Assembly (NCBI RefSeq): GCF_007570825.1 | Contig: NZ_SUNB01000005.1 | Coordinates: 1-64,000, forward strand | Length of the DNA stretch: 64,000 nt | Source: Pleionea sediminis | GTDB lineage: Bacteria > Pseudomonadota > Gammaproteobacteria > Enterobacterales > Kangiellaceae | Reading direction: 5' to 3' | Position numbers and translations under genes: made by a program | Notes under the pieces: model-generated | The model's database searches: none | The model's input: the letters and a program-made list of their open reading frames with translations, nothing else | What the model was told of the DNA's origin: nothing | Part shown: positions 14,466 to 22,007 of the stretch, in pieces | Position numbering within the stretch: the stretch's first letter is position 1 | Layout: every line of letters begins with the position of its first letter

Positions 14466-14885
14466 ATGAAGAAAATATATCTGTCTATGCTGCTATTCCT
14501 TTTCCCTCTATTTTTGTTCAGTAAAGAGCTTGGAATAGGTCAAGAAAACATGTCGAATGTTTCTCGGCTAGTTGATATTTTTGTATATGGCTCGGAAGTT
14601 CCTTTATCATCTGAAGTTCAAGGTGACTTCGATTTAAAGGTAATTCAAGCATCAGGCAATAGGCATGAGAGTCCACTTCTAGAAACCTGGATAGTTTTTT
14701 CTGGTGAAGGTTTTTATTCGGATATATTTAATTTGGGTGATCTTGGAGAGTGCTTTAGAGTTGTATTGATTGATAGTGATTTACTCTCAATTTGGTGTGG
14801 TAATAAAGAAAACCCGGTAGAGACTAGTGTAATAATCGAAAAGCGAGTAAATATGATCTCAATTAAAGTAAAAAATAGAGGTTAG
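14466..14885 (+). CDS. Exported cassette protein of unknown function, 139 aa
   Basis: Signal peptide in residues 1-19 (MKKIYLSMLLFLFPLFLFS). The mature part is beta-rich and acidic, with two Cys (GECFRV and SIWCGN) about 15 residues apart. ATG 14466 is two bases after the attC core, which leaves no room for its own ribosome binding site beyond the AGAG of the attC. No family recognised. Confidence 0.75.
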   Translation: MKKIYLSMLLFLFPLFLFSKELGIGQENMSNVSRLVDIFVYGSEVPLSSEVQGDFDLKVIQASGNRHESPLLETWIVFSGEGFYSDIFNLGDLGECFRVVLIDSDLLSIWCGNKENPVETSVIIEKRVNMISIKVKNRG

Positions 14886-14938
14886 CCAATCAATGTTGCT
14901 CGACTCGCTATCACTTGCCACAAATTGAAACGTTATAT
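14884..14938 (+). repeat. attC site, 55 bp
   Basis: Degenerate left arm AGCCAAT, core GTTATAT at 14932-14938. Confidence 0.65.
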
Positions 14939-14954
14939 TTCTTAGGGAGACAGA

Positions 14955-15299
14955 ATGAGATTAGCTTTGACAGTATTGGTATTTCTTTTTTGTTTTAATA
15001 TATCTGCAAAAGAGGGATTTTCCTGTGCTAAACCTGAAGATAATGAGACTTGGTGGATTTCGGTGGAAAAATTCACTAAAGAAGAAGCTGAGAACGCAGT
15101 AAAAGAGTTAAGTGAACTATTGAAAAATGGTTCTGCTGGCCGCGATTTTATAGAAGTCGAAAATTATTTCACGATGATTAGAGGTTATATGTATCGCGAC
15201 TTTCTTAAGTCATATAAAACCGAGTTCAAGAAAACAGATAAAGTATTACAAGATGAATTCTGCAAGTTTCTTCAAACAAAAGCGTACTATCACCACTAG
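14955..15299 (+). CDS. Exported cassette protein of unknown function, 114 aa
   Basis: A short signal peptide (residues 1-18, ending NISA) precedes a charged, mainly helical mature domain (EKFTKEEAENAVKELSELLK) with two Cys (SCAKPE and EFCKFL). TTAGGGAGA provides a good ribosome binding site for ATG 14955. No family recognised. Confidence 0.75.
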   Translation: MRLALTVLVFLFCFNISAKEGFSCAKPEDNETWWISVEKFTKEEAENAVKELSELLKNGSAGRDFIEVENYFTMIRGYMYRDFLKSYKTEFKKTDKVLQDEFCKFLQTKAYYHH

Positions 15300-15301
15300 A
15301 A

Positions 15302-15369
15302 ATATAACCAGAGTTTGCAGTAGATTAATATTCGCAAGCTCCTATTAATTACTGAAACAAGCGTCATAT
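15302..15369 (+). repeat. attC site with altered core, 68 bp
   Basis: Left arm ATATAAC at 15302-15308. The core position reads GTCATAT (15363-15369) instead of GTTATAT, which may impair recombination. It marks the left end of the three-gene cassette. Confidence 0.7.
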
Positions 15370-16032
15370 TTACAAATGTCCCACTTTCACATAAATCAAT
15401 GCGCCATCCACTTTGGTAAAAGGTGTATGCTGGCTCATGTGGGGGCTACGAAGCCAGGTGCCTTTGGGATATTGGCCATGCTCATCGTAAAATGTGCCTT
15501 CCAATACAAAGATTTCCTCACCTCCCCAATGGTTGTGCGAACAAAATTGAGTGTGAGGTGCCCATTTAACTAAGGCGACCTTCTCACCTTTAAACTCATG
15601 CAACGGCATAACCGTTAGCCCATCTACAAGCCCTTGGTGCCATGGATGGTTTTGAGTGTCTATCATTTTTTGCTCGGTGTCGTCGTGATCAAATTGATGT
15701 AGCTTTACTAATATAGTTGCACCTTCTTTACCTATATTTGGCGTGTGAGACGTACCAATCGGATTACGCACATAGCTCCCCTTCGAGTAGTTTTGATGCT
15801 CATCCGAAAATACTCCTTCAAGTACAAGGAACTCTTCGCCACCATTATGAGTGTGTGACGAGAACGCACTGTGTGGCGCATAACGAACAATAGAGGTCGC
15901 TCGTGCGACCTCATCTCCAATTCGATCAAGCATCATACGTTCAACACCTGGCATTGGAGATTGCACCCACTGGTAGTCATTAGGGTGAATCACGACATGT
16001 TGCTCGAAATCAGCATTGATTAAGGTAGTCAT
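15370..16032 (-). CDS. Double ChrR-like cupin protein, 220 aa
   Basis: Two tandem cupin domains, each with a metal-binding H-x-H-x(n)-E signature: SSHTHNGGEEFLVLEG (about residues 58-73) and CSHNHWGGEEIFVLEG (about 163-178). They resemble the cupin of ChrR anti-sigma factors and acetylacetone-cleaving-like enzymes but without a zinc-binding anti-sigma part. The stop lies at the first base after the attC core. It reads antisense to the array and follows the SDR gene at 27 bp spacing, so the two are probably one transcript under the HxlR operator. A role in detoxifying a reactive carbonyl or oxidant is an inference. Confidence 0.85.
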   Translation of the reverse strand: MTTLINADFEQHVVIHPNDYQWVQSPMPGVERMMLDRIGDEVARATSIVRYAPHSAFSSHTHNGGEEFLVLEGVFSDEHQNYSKGSYVRNPIGTSHTPNIGKEGATILVKLHQFDHDDTEQKMIDTQNHPWHQGLVDGLTVMPLHEFKGEKVALVKWAPHTQFCSHNHWGGEEIFVLEGTFYDEHGQYPKGTWLRSPHMSQHTPFTKVDGALIYVKVGHL

Positions 16033-16059
16033 GTTGACCTCTGAGTAAACATTATGATG

Positions 16060-16833
16060 CTAGTTCCTACCAGCAATAACACCGCCATCAACGTCCCAAA
16101 TAGCACCTGTCACCCAGCTTGAACTCTCTTTCAGAAGAAATACTATCGCATTGGCAATGTCATCGGGTGTTCCAATACGGCCAATGGGATGAAAATCATC
16201 AAATCCAGCAAGAGCACCATCTATTTCTGCCGGGTCGATAAAAGTTTCATAAATGGGCGTTTTTACTACCGCAGGTGAGACTGCATTTACTCTAATATTG
16301 TGATCAGCTAATTCCATAGCCATATGCTGCGTCAAAGCGTGCAATCCTGCCTTTGCCATGGAATAAGCAGAAGACGGGGTTGCTTTGATTGCTTGCTTGG
16401 CCCACATTGAACCAATATGAACAATGGATCCACCTCCATTGTTACTCATATTTTGGGATACTGCTTGGCTTATGAAAAACGTAGCCCGATTCAGTGTGGC
16501 ATAAGTATCATAATCTTCTAATCCGTGTTCTAAATATGGCTTAGGATTGAAATAACCTGCCGCATTTACAAGGTATTTGATGTGCCTTTCATCCGAATTT
16601 ATCACTTGAATCACTCTGTCGACATCCTGTTGCTTATAAAGATTAGCTTGTAATGTCTCTATTTTAATGCCATTCGTCGCTATTGCGGTTAGCTCATATT
16701 TTGCCGACTCTAGCTTTGCAGCGTTGTTGCCTAAGATAACAATACTGGCGCCTTGAGCAACGAGTTGTTTTGCTGTTGCCAGGCCCATGCCACTAGAGCC
16801 ACCTATAATGAAAGCGATGTTTGAAGTTGTCAT
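16060..16833 (-). CDS. SDR-family NAD(P)-dependent oxidoreductase, 257 aa
   Basis: Classic short-chain dehydrogenase: dinucleotide motif GGSSGMGLA at the N-terminus, NAAG at about residue 88, catalytic Ser in the HIGSMWAK region, and Tyr/Lys in YSMAKAG (about residues 159-165), followed by AVSPAVVKT. Length is typical of the family. The substrate is unknown. It is transcribed divergently from the HxlR regulator across a 106-bp intergenic region and upstream of the cupin gene. Confidence 0.95.
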   Translation of the reverse strand: MTTSNIAFIIGGSSGMGLATAKQLVAQGASIVILGNNAAKLESAKYELTAIATNGIKIETLQANLYKQQDVDRVIQVINSDERHIKYLVNAAGYFNPKPYLEHGLEDYDTYATLNRATFFISQAVSQNMSNNGGGSIVHIGSMWAKQAIKATPSSAYSMAKAGLHALTQHMAMELADHNIRVNAVSPAVVKTPIYETFIDPAEIDGALAGFDDFHPIGRIGTPDDIANAIVFLLKESSSWVTGAIWDVDGGVIAGRN

Positions 16834-16896
16834 AAATTTTCCCCGATATATGTTAAGATTCGTAGATAATTTATCGAATCAACTTAGTGTTAAAAA

Positions 16897-16932
16897 GTAA
16901 GTACATATTGGTAAGGTAAGTACTTTTTGGTA
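16897..16932 (+). promoter_or_regulatory. Direct-repeat operator between SDR and HxlR genes
   Basis: Two copies of GTAAGTACnTnTTGGTA lie at 16897-16913 and 16916-16932, 19 bp apart (about two helical turns), just upstream of the HxlR start and in the divergent promoter. HxlR regulators commonly bind such sites next to their own gene. Binding is an inference. Confidence 0.7.
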
Positions 16933-16939
16933 CATCTTT

Positions 16940-17281
16940 ATGAAAAACAACGAAAAAAAATATTTGAAGAAAGCTGCGCCTAGTGAAAGTGCAAAGATGG
17001 TAGAGTCCATTTATGGTTGTAAATGGTCTCTTACGGTTTATCAGCTCTTGGCCGACGGAATTAATCGGCCTGGGGAAATGGTGCGTAGCATTGAAGGATT
17101 AACAACTAAAGTTCTAAACCAGTGTCTTCGTAAAAATACGGAGTTTGGGATCTTAGAGCGGATTTCATATAATGAGGTGCCACCGAGAGTGGAGTACAAG
17201 GTCACTGATTTTGGAGCCAAATTTATGAATGTTCTTGATGAGCTTGAAAAACTACAAAATGAAATTAACAATAAAATATAA
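16940..17281 (+). CDS. HxlR-family transcriptional regulator, 113 aa
   Basis: Winged-helix protein with the HxlR hallmarks: YGCKWSLTVYQLL at the start, a PGEMVRSIEGLTTKVLNQCL recognition region, and VPPRVEYKVTDFG in the wing. A Cys in the N-terminal helix (YGCKW) could be a redox or electrophile sensor, as in HypR/YodB-type members. It probably controls the divergent SDR-cupin pair. Its stop is directly followed by an attC, so it ends the three-gene cassette. Confidence 0.92.
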   Translation: MKNNEKKYLKKAAPSESAKMVESIYGCKWSLTVYQLLADGINRPGEMVRSIEGLTTKVLNQCLRKNTEFGILERISYNEVPPRVEYKVTDFGAKFMNVLDELEKLQNEINNKI

Positions 17282-17336
17282 CAAACGCGTCAATTAGGAC
17301 GCTCACGAGCTCGCGCCTATTACGCGGGCGTTAGGC
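17276..17336 (+). repeat. attC site, 61 bp
   Basis: Left arm ATATAAC at 17276-17282, core GTTAGGC at 17330-17336, stem CGCGTCAATTAGG/CCTATTACGCG. Confidence 0.9.
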
Positions 17337-17341
17337 ATTTA

Positions 17342-17779
17342 ATGAAAATTATTTTTTTAGCAAAGTTATTGTTTTGGTCGTTATTTTCGAATGCGTCGCA
17401 ACCTCACTATTATTCATTTGATAAAGTTCTCCTGTCGGAGGGTGAAATTACAATTGAAGCGAAAACGAAAGATCATGGGAAAAAATTGGAGTTGTTGAGT
17501 ATAAATACTCCAGATGGAAAAATAACACTTAATGTGGAAACAACTGAAAAAATTTTGAACCCAAAGCTTAATACGATTGGAATGGCGTTGATGCCATATG
17601 AGCTAGAAGATGGCGTTCGATATCTTAACGAGATTTCGATGTCATTTTACGGTGACAGAATATGTAAGTCAGATACAAATTCATTAAGTGGAAATTGGGC
17701 ACCTGAAAGCAAATTGATAATAGTCTTTTGGGACTTAGAACATACAATAAGAATAGAAAGCGGAAAATGTGATGCCTAA
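17342..17779 (+). CDS. Exported cassette protein of unknown function, 145 aa
   Basis: Signal peptide in residues 1-18 (cleavage near NAS), then a beta-rich domain with strands such as GEITIEAKTK and KLELLSINTPDGKITLNV, and two Cys (DRICKS and GKCDA) near the end that may pair. No family recognised. Predicted periplasmic. Confidence 0.75.
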   Translation: MKIIFLAKLLFWSLFSNASQPHYYSFDKVLLSEGEITIEAKTKDHGKKLELLSINTPDGKITLNVETTEKILNPKLNTIGMALMPYELEDGVRYLNEISMSFYGDRICKSDTNSLSGNWAPESKLIIVFWDLEHTIRIESGKCDA

Positions 17780-17842
17780 CCAGATGCGGCATCAGACAAA
17801 ATACAGCGCTACACAATTTTGCTGCTGCGCAAGGAGTTATGA
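17774..17842 (+). repeat. attC site, 69 bp
   Basis: Left arm GCCTAAC at 17774-17780, core GTTATGA at 17836-17842. Confidence 0.8.
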
Positions 17843-17848
17843 GTTCAA

Positions 17849-18160
17849 ATGAATAAGCAAGAACTGATGATTTTGAGCCAGATCTCCTTGTTAGGAAATG
17901 TCTCTAAAAATATGCGATATGTATGTGTTAGTTTTGATTCTAAGCTTAATAAGCTTACCGTTTCTTGTTGGTGTGAATCAGAGCCATCGGAAAATGACAA
18001 GGAATTGATGTTTGGGTTTTGTGGGGAGCTAGATGGGCACTCTACGAAGTCTCTGGATACAGAAGTTGAACTCTTTCATGATGAACGTCCATACAGAGAA
18101 ATTATTCAGGATGTCAATAAACGACAGATATGCGTATTTGCGATGAATGACGACTCATAA
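17849..18160 (+). CDS. Possible immunity-type cassette protein, 103 aa
   Basis: The start LLGNVSKNMRYVCVSFDSKLNKLTVSCW (quoted in part) followed by an acidic E/D run and a second strand pair resembles a widespread group of about 100-residue proteins found beside toxins and in integrons, which I remember as unnamed. ATG 17849 lies seven bases after the core. Function inferred only from resemblance. Confidence 0.6.
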   Translation: MNKQELMILSQISLLGNVSKNMRYVCVSFDSKLNKLTVSCWCESEPSENDKELMFGFCGELDGHSTKSLDTEVELFHDERPYREIIQDVNKRQICVFAMNDDS

Positions 18161-18218
18161 CGAGAGTTAGAAAATAGGTTCGGCTAAAACAGCCTCACAA
18201 TTTAAACAAGCGTTACTT
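18155..18218 (+). repeat. attC site, 64 bp
   Basis: Left arm TCATAAC at 18155-18161, core GTTACTT at 18212-18218. Middle similar to the site at 4137. Confidence 0.8.
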
Positions 18219-18225
18219 TTAAATT

Positions 18226-18612
18226 ATGAACATTAAATATTTACTGTCATATATTTTATTGCTTTTATGCGTATTCTCCTTGCCGGTTAAATCTTGCTCT
18301 GAATGGCAATATGCGAGTTTAAGTTTTACAAATAGAGCTAAAATTCAAAATGATGAGCTCAAGGATGTCTATACATTTGTATTTTGGAATGCTCCCAACG
18401 AATATGGAATGTGGCAGAATGGAAAGCCTTTGTCTGGCAATATAAAAATTACATTAACGGAGTATTTCAAAATAGATAAGGTGCATGCGCTGAGTATTCT
18501 CAATAAAATTGGTACTTCAGGTTGGGAAGCTTATGGGTTCCATACTATTCAAGAGTCGGAATCAGATCAAACTAGGCAGTGGCAGTTTAAGAAATGCAAA
18601 AATTTAAAGTAA
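18226..18612 (+). CDS. Exported cassette protein with DUF4177-like end, 128 aa
   Basis: Signal peptide in residues 1-23 (ending PVKS), followed by a Cys and a beta-rich domain. The segment HALSILNKIGTSGWEAYGFH resembles the LN-x-LG-x-xGWE motif of DUF4177 proteins. The C-terminal strand carries KKC. Function unknown. Confidence 0.7.
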   Translation: MNIKYLLSYILLLLCVFSLPVKSCSEWQYASLSFTNRAKIQNDELKDVYTFVFWNAPNEYGMWQNGKPLSGNIKITLTEYFKIDKVHALSILNKIGTSGWEAYGFHTIQESESDQTRQWQFKKCKNLK

Positions 18613-18657
18613 CAAGAAAAGGTTGCGGATTTGCAACCGCAACTTTAAGCGTTATTG
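18607..18657 (+). repeat. attC site, 51 bp
   Basis: Left arm AAGTAAC at 18607-18613, core GTTATTG at 18651-18657, perfect stem GGTTGCGGATTTGCAACC. Confidence 0.85.
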
Positions 18658-18855
18658 ACATCTCTGATTTAGAACGCGAGGATCAGAGCATGAGGATTCG
18701 GTATGGAGTTCTCAAGTCAATGGAATTTTATGCGGCTGTTAAATCTGTTTTATAGTTATTTGTAAAGTCTACTGTATGAAATTAAATAAGGTTAACATGG
18801 TGTTGGAATTGACGAACGAATTAAAGGAGTGATAAATTCACTATTGAAAGAGGGA
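18658..18855 (+). other. Stretch without a gene in the array
   Basis: About 200 bp between an attC and a pseudogene. It holds only a 21-codon open frame from 18691 and GGCTGTTAAATC at about 18743, which resembles an attC core without a visible left arm. It may be the remains of another cassette. Confidence 0.4.
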
Positions 18856-19098
18856 TTGAAAATACTTTATATTACTATTATTCTCTAAGAAGGGTGTAAT
18901 TCTACGCCATCTACTAAGAATGTTTTAGAGTTCGAAAATATAAATGGATTAATTTATTTAAAAGGAGATAACAGCCCATTTACTGGTATAAACCAAAACT
19001 TTTATCCTAACGGTCAAATTTGATTTAGTATTTTAATCAAAGATGGCGTTCCACATGGATAGATAAAGTTTATTCGTATCGCTTATAAAGAAATATAA
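18856..19098 (+). pseudogene. Decayed MORN-repeat-like lipoprotein gene
   Basis: One continuous frame starting at TTG 18856 encodes KILYITIIL, a lipobox-like GCNST and a domain reading GDNSPFTGINQNFYPNGQI and LIKDGVPHG, typical of YwqK/MORN_2 repeat proteins. It is broken by in-frame stops at 18886, 19021 and 19060 and ends at TAA 19096 overlapping the attC. The reading phase is kept, so decay is by point mutation only. Confidence 0.75.
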
Positions 19099-19164
19099 CA
19101 AGTGGTTGGTGTCGCGACAGCTCAATCGCACACTCATTCCTTGCCGCACAACCGAGCATTATAC
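19093..19164 (+). repeat. attC site with altered core, 72 bp
   Basis: Left arm ATATAAC at 19093-19099. The core region reads GCATTATAC instead of GCGTTATAC. Confidence 0.65.
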
Positions 19165-19174
19165 GAGACTAATA

Positions 19175-19771
19175 ATGAGTAAATATATACTGTTGCTATT
19201 AATTTTGACTGGATGCGCAAGCTCTCCAAGTGATAAAAAAATCTTAAACGCGCCTTTAGCCGAGTCTGACGATGAAAATGCGATTCATGCGCTTTGCTAT
19301 AGCCATTTATATGGTGATGATGGTGCTCAAAAGAAGTGCGAAAACTTTCTTAGTGAAAGTAAAATCCTAAACATGCCTTTAGCTAATATTTGGCCTTTAG
19401 CTGAGTCTGGCGATGAAAATGCGATGCATGCGCTTTGCTACAGGCATTTATATGGTAAAGATGGCGCCAAAAAGGATTATGAAATCGCATATAAATGGTG
19501 TAAAAAATCTGCTGAAAAAGGACACAATAGCTCTCTTACGTTGATCGCAGAAATGCATTATTTTGGGCATTATATTGAGCAGGATTATGCCAAAGCATTT
19601 GAGAATTATCAGAAGGCTGCTAATCTCGAGCACGACCATGCTCAACTTGTCTTATACGTAATGTATGAAAAAGGGCAAGGAATAGAAAAGAATTTAGAGA
19701 AAGCGAAACAATGGCTAAAACGCTCTGCTAGAAATGGAAACGTTCAAGCTCAAAGATTGCTTGCCAAGTAG
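19175..19771 (+). CDS. Sel1-repeat lipoprotein, 198 aa
   Basis: ATG 19175 opens a lipoprotein signal with lipobox LTGC (residues 10-13). Several Sel1-like TPR repeats follow: AESGDENAMHALCYRHLYGKDG, KDYEIAYKWCKKSAEKGH, QDYAKAFENYQKAANLEHDHAQ and NLEKAKQWLKRSARNGNVQA (quoted in part). The first part contains a near-duplicate of about 40 residues (ESDDENAIHALCYSHLYG and ESGDENAMHALCYRHLYG). Such outer-membrane or periplasmic scaffolds mediate protein-protein contacts. No clear attC follows, only a decayed remnant near 19785-19840. Confidence 0.85.
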   Translation: MSKYILLLLILTGCASSPSDKKILNAPLAESDDENAIHALCYSHLYGDDGAQKKCENFLSESKILNMPLANIWPLAESGDENAMHALCYRHLYGKDGAKKDYEIAYKWCKKSAEKGHNSSLTLIAEMHYFGHYIEQDYAKAFENYQKAANLEHDHAQLVLYVMYEKGQGIEKNLEKAKQWLKRSARNGNVQAQRLLAK

Positions 19772-19844
19772 TTTTGTATTACCAGTGCCAGAAATTGAAG
19801 GAATAAGTAAAAGACACCCTAATTTAGGCGAGCAATAAGTATCA

Positions 19845-20123
19845 ATGGATAATAAAGAGCAAAATATAATAAAGGCAGCTTCATTTCGATGTAAAAATTG
19901 GAAGTATCATAGGTTTATGAATTTAGTTTTGATTCTTTTAATAACTCTAATTACATACGATTTGATATTTGTTCTAAATCATCGTGAATATGGTGCTCTT
20001 TTAGGTGTGGCGCTTGGATTCGTCATTCGTTCTACATTTGAAAACTGGTCGAAACCTCAAAAAGAAGCATTGCTTGTCAAAATGGCAAATATACTTAACA
20101 ATCAAAGTCGGCAGAAAAGTTAA
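19845..20123 (+). CDS. Small membrane protein of unknown function, 92 aa
   Basis: A charged N-terminus is followed by two hydrophobic segments (about residues 26-44 and 51-64) and a basic tail. ATG 19845. Its stop is immediately followed by the ATG of a phage terminase fragment without an attC, so the 3' boundary of this cassette has been replaced. Confidence 0.6.
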   Translation: MDNKEQNIIKAASFRCKNWKYHRFMNLVLILLITLITYDLIFVLNHREYGALLGVALGFVIRSTFENWSKPQKEALLVKMANILNNQSRQKS

Positions 20124-20394
20124 ATGCTAGTCGCGATTTATTTTCGCTGCTTCAGGCACTACGTCGTAAATGAAAGTTTTGTGGTGGAACGATTTTATGA
20201 CGACATCGAGCGCTCAAAAACCGACGACTTTGAATATTACTTTGATGTGGCAAAAGCGGTGCAGCTGATTAAGTTCATTGAGCTGTTACCGCACGTCAAA
20301 GGCAAGTGGGCCAATAGTAAACGCCTTGCCAAACGCATTCAGCTGGAAGGTTAGCAAAAATTTATTGTTGCTAATTTATTTGGTTGGCTTGGTT
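20124..20394 (+). pseudogene. Phage terminase large subunit N-terminal fragment
   Basis: The translated segment has the order seen at the start of TerL proteins: VERFYDDIERSKTDDFEYYF, then IKFIELLPHVKGKWA, then IQLEG. After an in-frame TAG at 20352 the same frame continues QKFIVANLFGWL, which matches the usual LEGWQ-F-FGW pattern, so the TAG replaces the Trp codon. Homology stops near 20394. The ATPase and nuclease domains are absent and no other phage gene is nearby. Confidence 0.75.
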
Positions 20395-20547
20395 CTTCTT
20401 ATGGGGCTAGGTTACTTTGTCAGTATTATTCCTTGTCGAGGAGAGGTTGCGAGCTATCAAATTGACGACATTGGCAGGGCAGTTACGACAATTGCATTGT
20501 TTGGAATTGCAGGAATAACCGGAGCTTTCTTTTCTTGGTTTAGCTAA
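20365..20547 (+). CDS. Hybrid small membrane protein remnant, about 60 aa
   Basis: An open frame with two hydrophobic segments (LIYLVGLVLLMGLGYFV and VTTIALFGIAGITGAFF) overlaps the end of the terminase fragment in another frame. Its first codons therefore come from phage DNA read out of phase, and the true start of the original gene is lost. It may be the 3' half of a truncated cassette gene. The stop is followed by a half attC (ACCTAAC at 20569). Confidence 0.35.
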   Translation: MLLIYLVGLVLLMGLGYFVSIIPCRGEVASYQIDDIGRAVTTIALFGIAGITGAFFSWFS

Positions 20548-20587
20548 AAGTGTGACAGTGATAAGCTTACCTAACAATATAAAGGTA

Positions 20588-20752
20588 AAGCTAATTTATT
20601 TTGAACTAATGGGTAAGTTGGAATATGAAAAATCATCTGGTTAGTCAATAATTACGACTTCAAGTATCATTGTTGTAGATAGCGTTAAATTTACATTAAA
20701 TTTAGAAAATGAACTTTGCTCATACCTTGAAGCTTTGGGAAATAGGCTTTGA
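20588..20752 (+). pseudogene. Decayed 3' fragment homologous to the 13967 gene
   Basis: The frame from 20588 reads KLIYFELMGKLEY, one internal TAG at about 20642, then VDSVKFTLNLENELCSYLE. This parallels KPIYYELMGKIEY and VDKVKLALDLKNELCPYPE near the end of the gene at 13967-14398. The 5' two thirds are absent and the reading phase shifts near the end. The following attC is also homologous. Confidence 0.8.
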
Positions 20753-20753
20753 T

Positions 20754-20826
20754 AATAAACTGTTGTGTGACATTTAAGTGCCTCTTCCAGTCACTTACTA
20801 AATACTGAAAAGTAAAGGCGTTAAAT
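20754..20826 (+). repeat. attC site, 73 bp (decayed relative of 14393)
   Basis: AATAAAC at 20754 replaces the usual left arm, core GTTAAAT at 20820-20826. ACTGTTG, GTGACATT and AAAGTAAAG blocks match the 14393 site. Confidence 0.65.
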
Positions 20827-20908
20827 GTGTAATAAGTCCAATGAATTACTATTATCATCAAGGTATACTGCGGCAATATCTAGTCAATTCACTAAATGAA
20901 CCAAAAAC

Positions 20909-21436
20909 ATGAATCGTATTTTCAGTATCGTTTTCATCGCAGTATTACTTTGTTCTTGTTCGAAAAACGTTATCACCGATCCCAAACAAACAAATAGCGG
21001 GAGCCAAATTTCACGAGCTCAAGCAATTTCCACTATTGACCTCAAGCTAGGAAAGAATGTAAAGGCTAAAATAAAAGATGAAGAGGTTGATTTTAGCCAG
21101 CGGCAATTTAAAAGATACATCCAGCAGTATTTGGGTAAGTTTGATTTATATGACCAATCAAACAGCACAGGAGTGGTCGTAGAAGTGACCATTACCCATA
21201 TGCGCGTTCGCAGCTATTTAGCATCTGCTGCACTTAGTTATGGATCAGGCCCAGACTTTATGCGCGGCACTGTTGTTGTCAAAAATGCGCAAGGAAACTT
21301 ACTGTCGCAATTTGAAGTCAATGTCGTGTATGGTAAGAGTGGCATTTTTTCTGGAGGGCAAGAAAAAAGACTACTGTGGCTTAAACGTGCGTTTTCGCAG
21401 CAAATAGCGCTGCAGCTATCGGGCAATAATGACTGA
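20909..21436 (+). CDS. DUF4410-like lipoprotein, 175 aa
   Basis: Signal peptide with lipobox LLCSC (Cys about residue 17). The mature part has TGVVVEVTITHMRVRSYL and GTVVVKNAQGNLLSQFEV, the strand pattern of DUF4410 proteins, which are periplasmic lipoproteins of unknown function. It is intact although both neighbours are decayed. Composition is slightly less AT-rich than the flanks. No recognisable attC follows until the 21-bp relict at 21621. Confidence 0.75.
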   Translation: MNRIFSIVFIAVLLCSCSKNVITDPKQTNSGSQISRAQAISTIDLKLGKNVKAKIKDEEVDFSQRQFKRYIQQYLGKFDLYDQSNSTGVVVEVTITHMRVRSYLASAALSYGSGPDFMRGTVVVKNAQGNLLSQFEVNVVYGKSGIFSGGQEKRLLWLKRAFSQQIALQLSGNND

Positions 21437-21458
21437 TATAATCAAGCGTATGTACTAA

Positions 21459-21614
21459 ATGGAAACTGAGCGCATTAAATTTCTCTCTGAATTCACAGAA
21501 ATAATAGATGAAAATATTATCGCCAACACATAAGTCGACTATGATCTCTTTTTAGATGGTGATGAACTACTACAAGAATTTGCAACGTATTAAATCGGCA
21601 GAGTTCGAACATAG
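21459..21614 (+). pseudogene. Decayed short gene of unknown family
   Basis: A frame from ATG 21459 encodes KFLSEFTEIIDENIIANT, a TAA at 21531, then VDYDLFLDGDELLQEFATY and a second TAA at 21591, ending at TAG 21612. Composition stays coding-like across the stops. No family recognised. Confidence 0.5.
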
Positions 21615-21620
21615 GTCAGT

Positions 21621-21641
21621 ATTTAACAAGTTGCGTTAAAG
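21621..21641 (+). repeat. Collapsed attC relict, 21 bp
   Basis: ATTTAAC (21621-21627) and GTTAAAG (21635-21641) are separated by only seven bases, as if the whole palindromic middle had been deleted. Confidence 0.55.
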
Positions 21642-21647
21642 GTACAA

Positions 21648-22006
21648 ATGATTGAAGTACGAGGTCCCGATAGCTTACAGCAAGTAACTTTTGAACCTTT
21701 TGGGACAAAAATAGATGGTTCAAATACATTTTTGTAGAAGCTCAGACATTGGAAGATGCCATAAACGCCTATTGTGAAAAGTTTAATTCTGAAATTAAGG
21801 TGTATGACGGAGAGATTGAAGATGTTCCTCTGTCGCCTGGAGAGAAAAAATATTTCTACTATAAAAGCAATGATCCGAAGTTTGGTGAGTTTTTGGTGGA
21901 TATTCATATTATTAGAGCAAATGGAGAAGAGGTTTGTTTCAAACAAGATCTAACAGTTAAGTTAATGGATGGTGATTTTATAAATATTGGAATGCTTGCA
22001 TGCTAA
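21648..22006 (+). pseudogene. Frameshifted cassette gene of unknown family
   Basis: The frame from ATG 21648 (MIEVRGPDSLQQVTFEPFG) stays open to about 21715. The sequence then continues in another phase as FVEAQTLEDAINAYCEKFN and onward to TAA 22004. Together they would make one protein of about 118 residues, so a single-base loss near 21715 best explains the break. The downstream part alone has an ATG at 21749. The last cassette of the array, with unknown function. Confidence 0.65.
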
Positions 22007-22007
22007 T

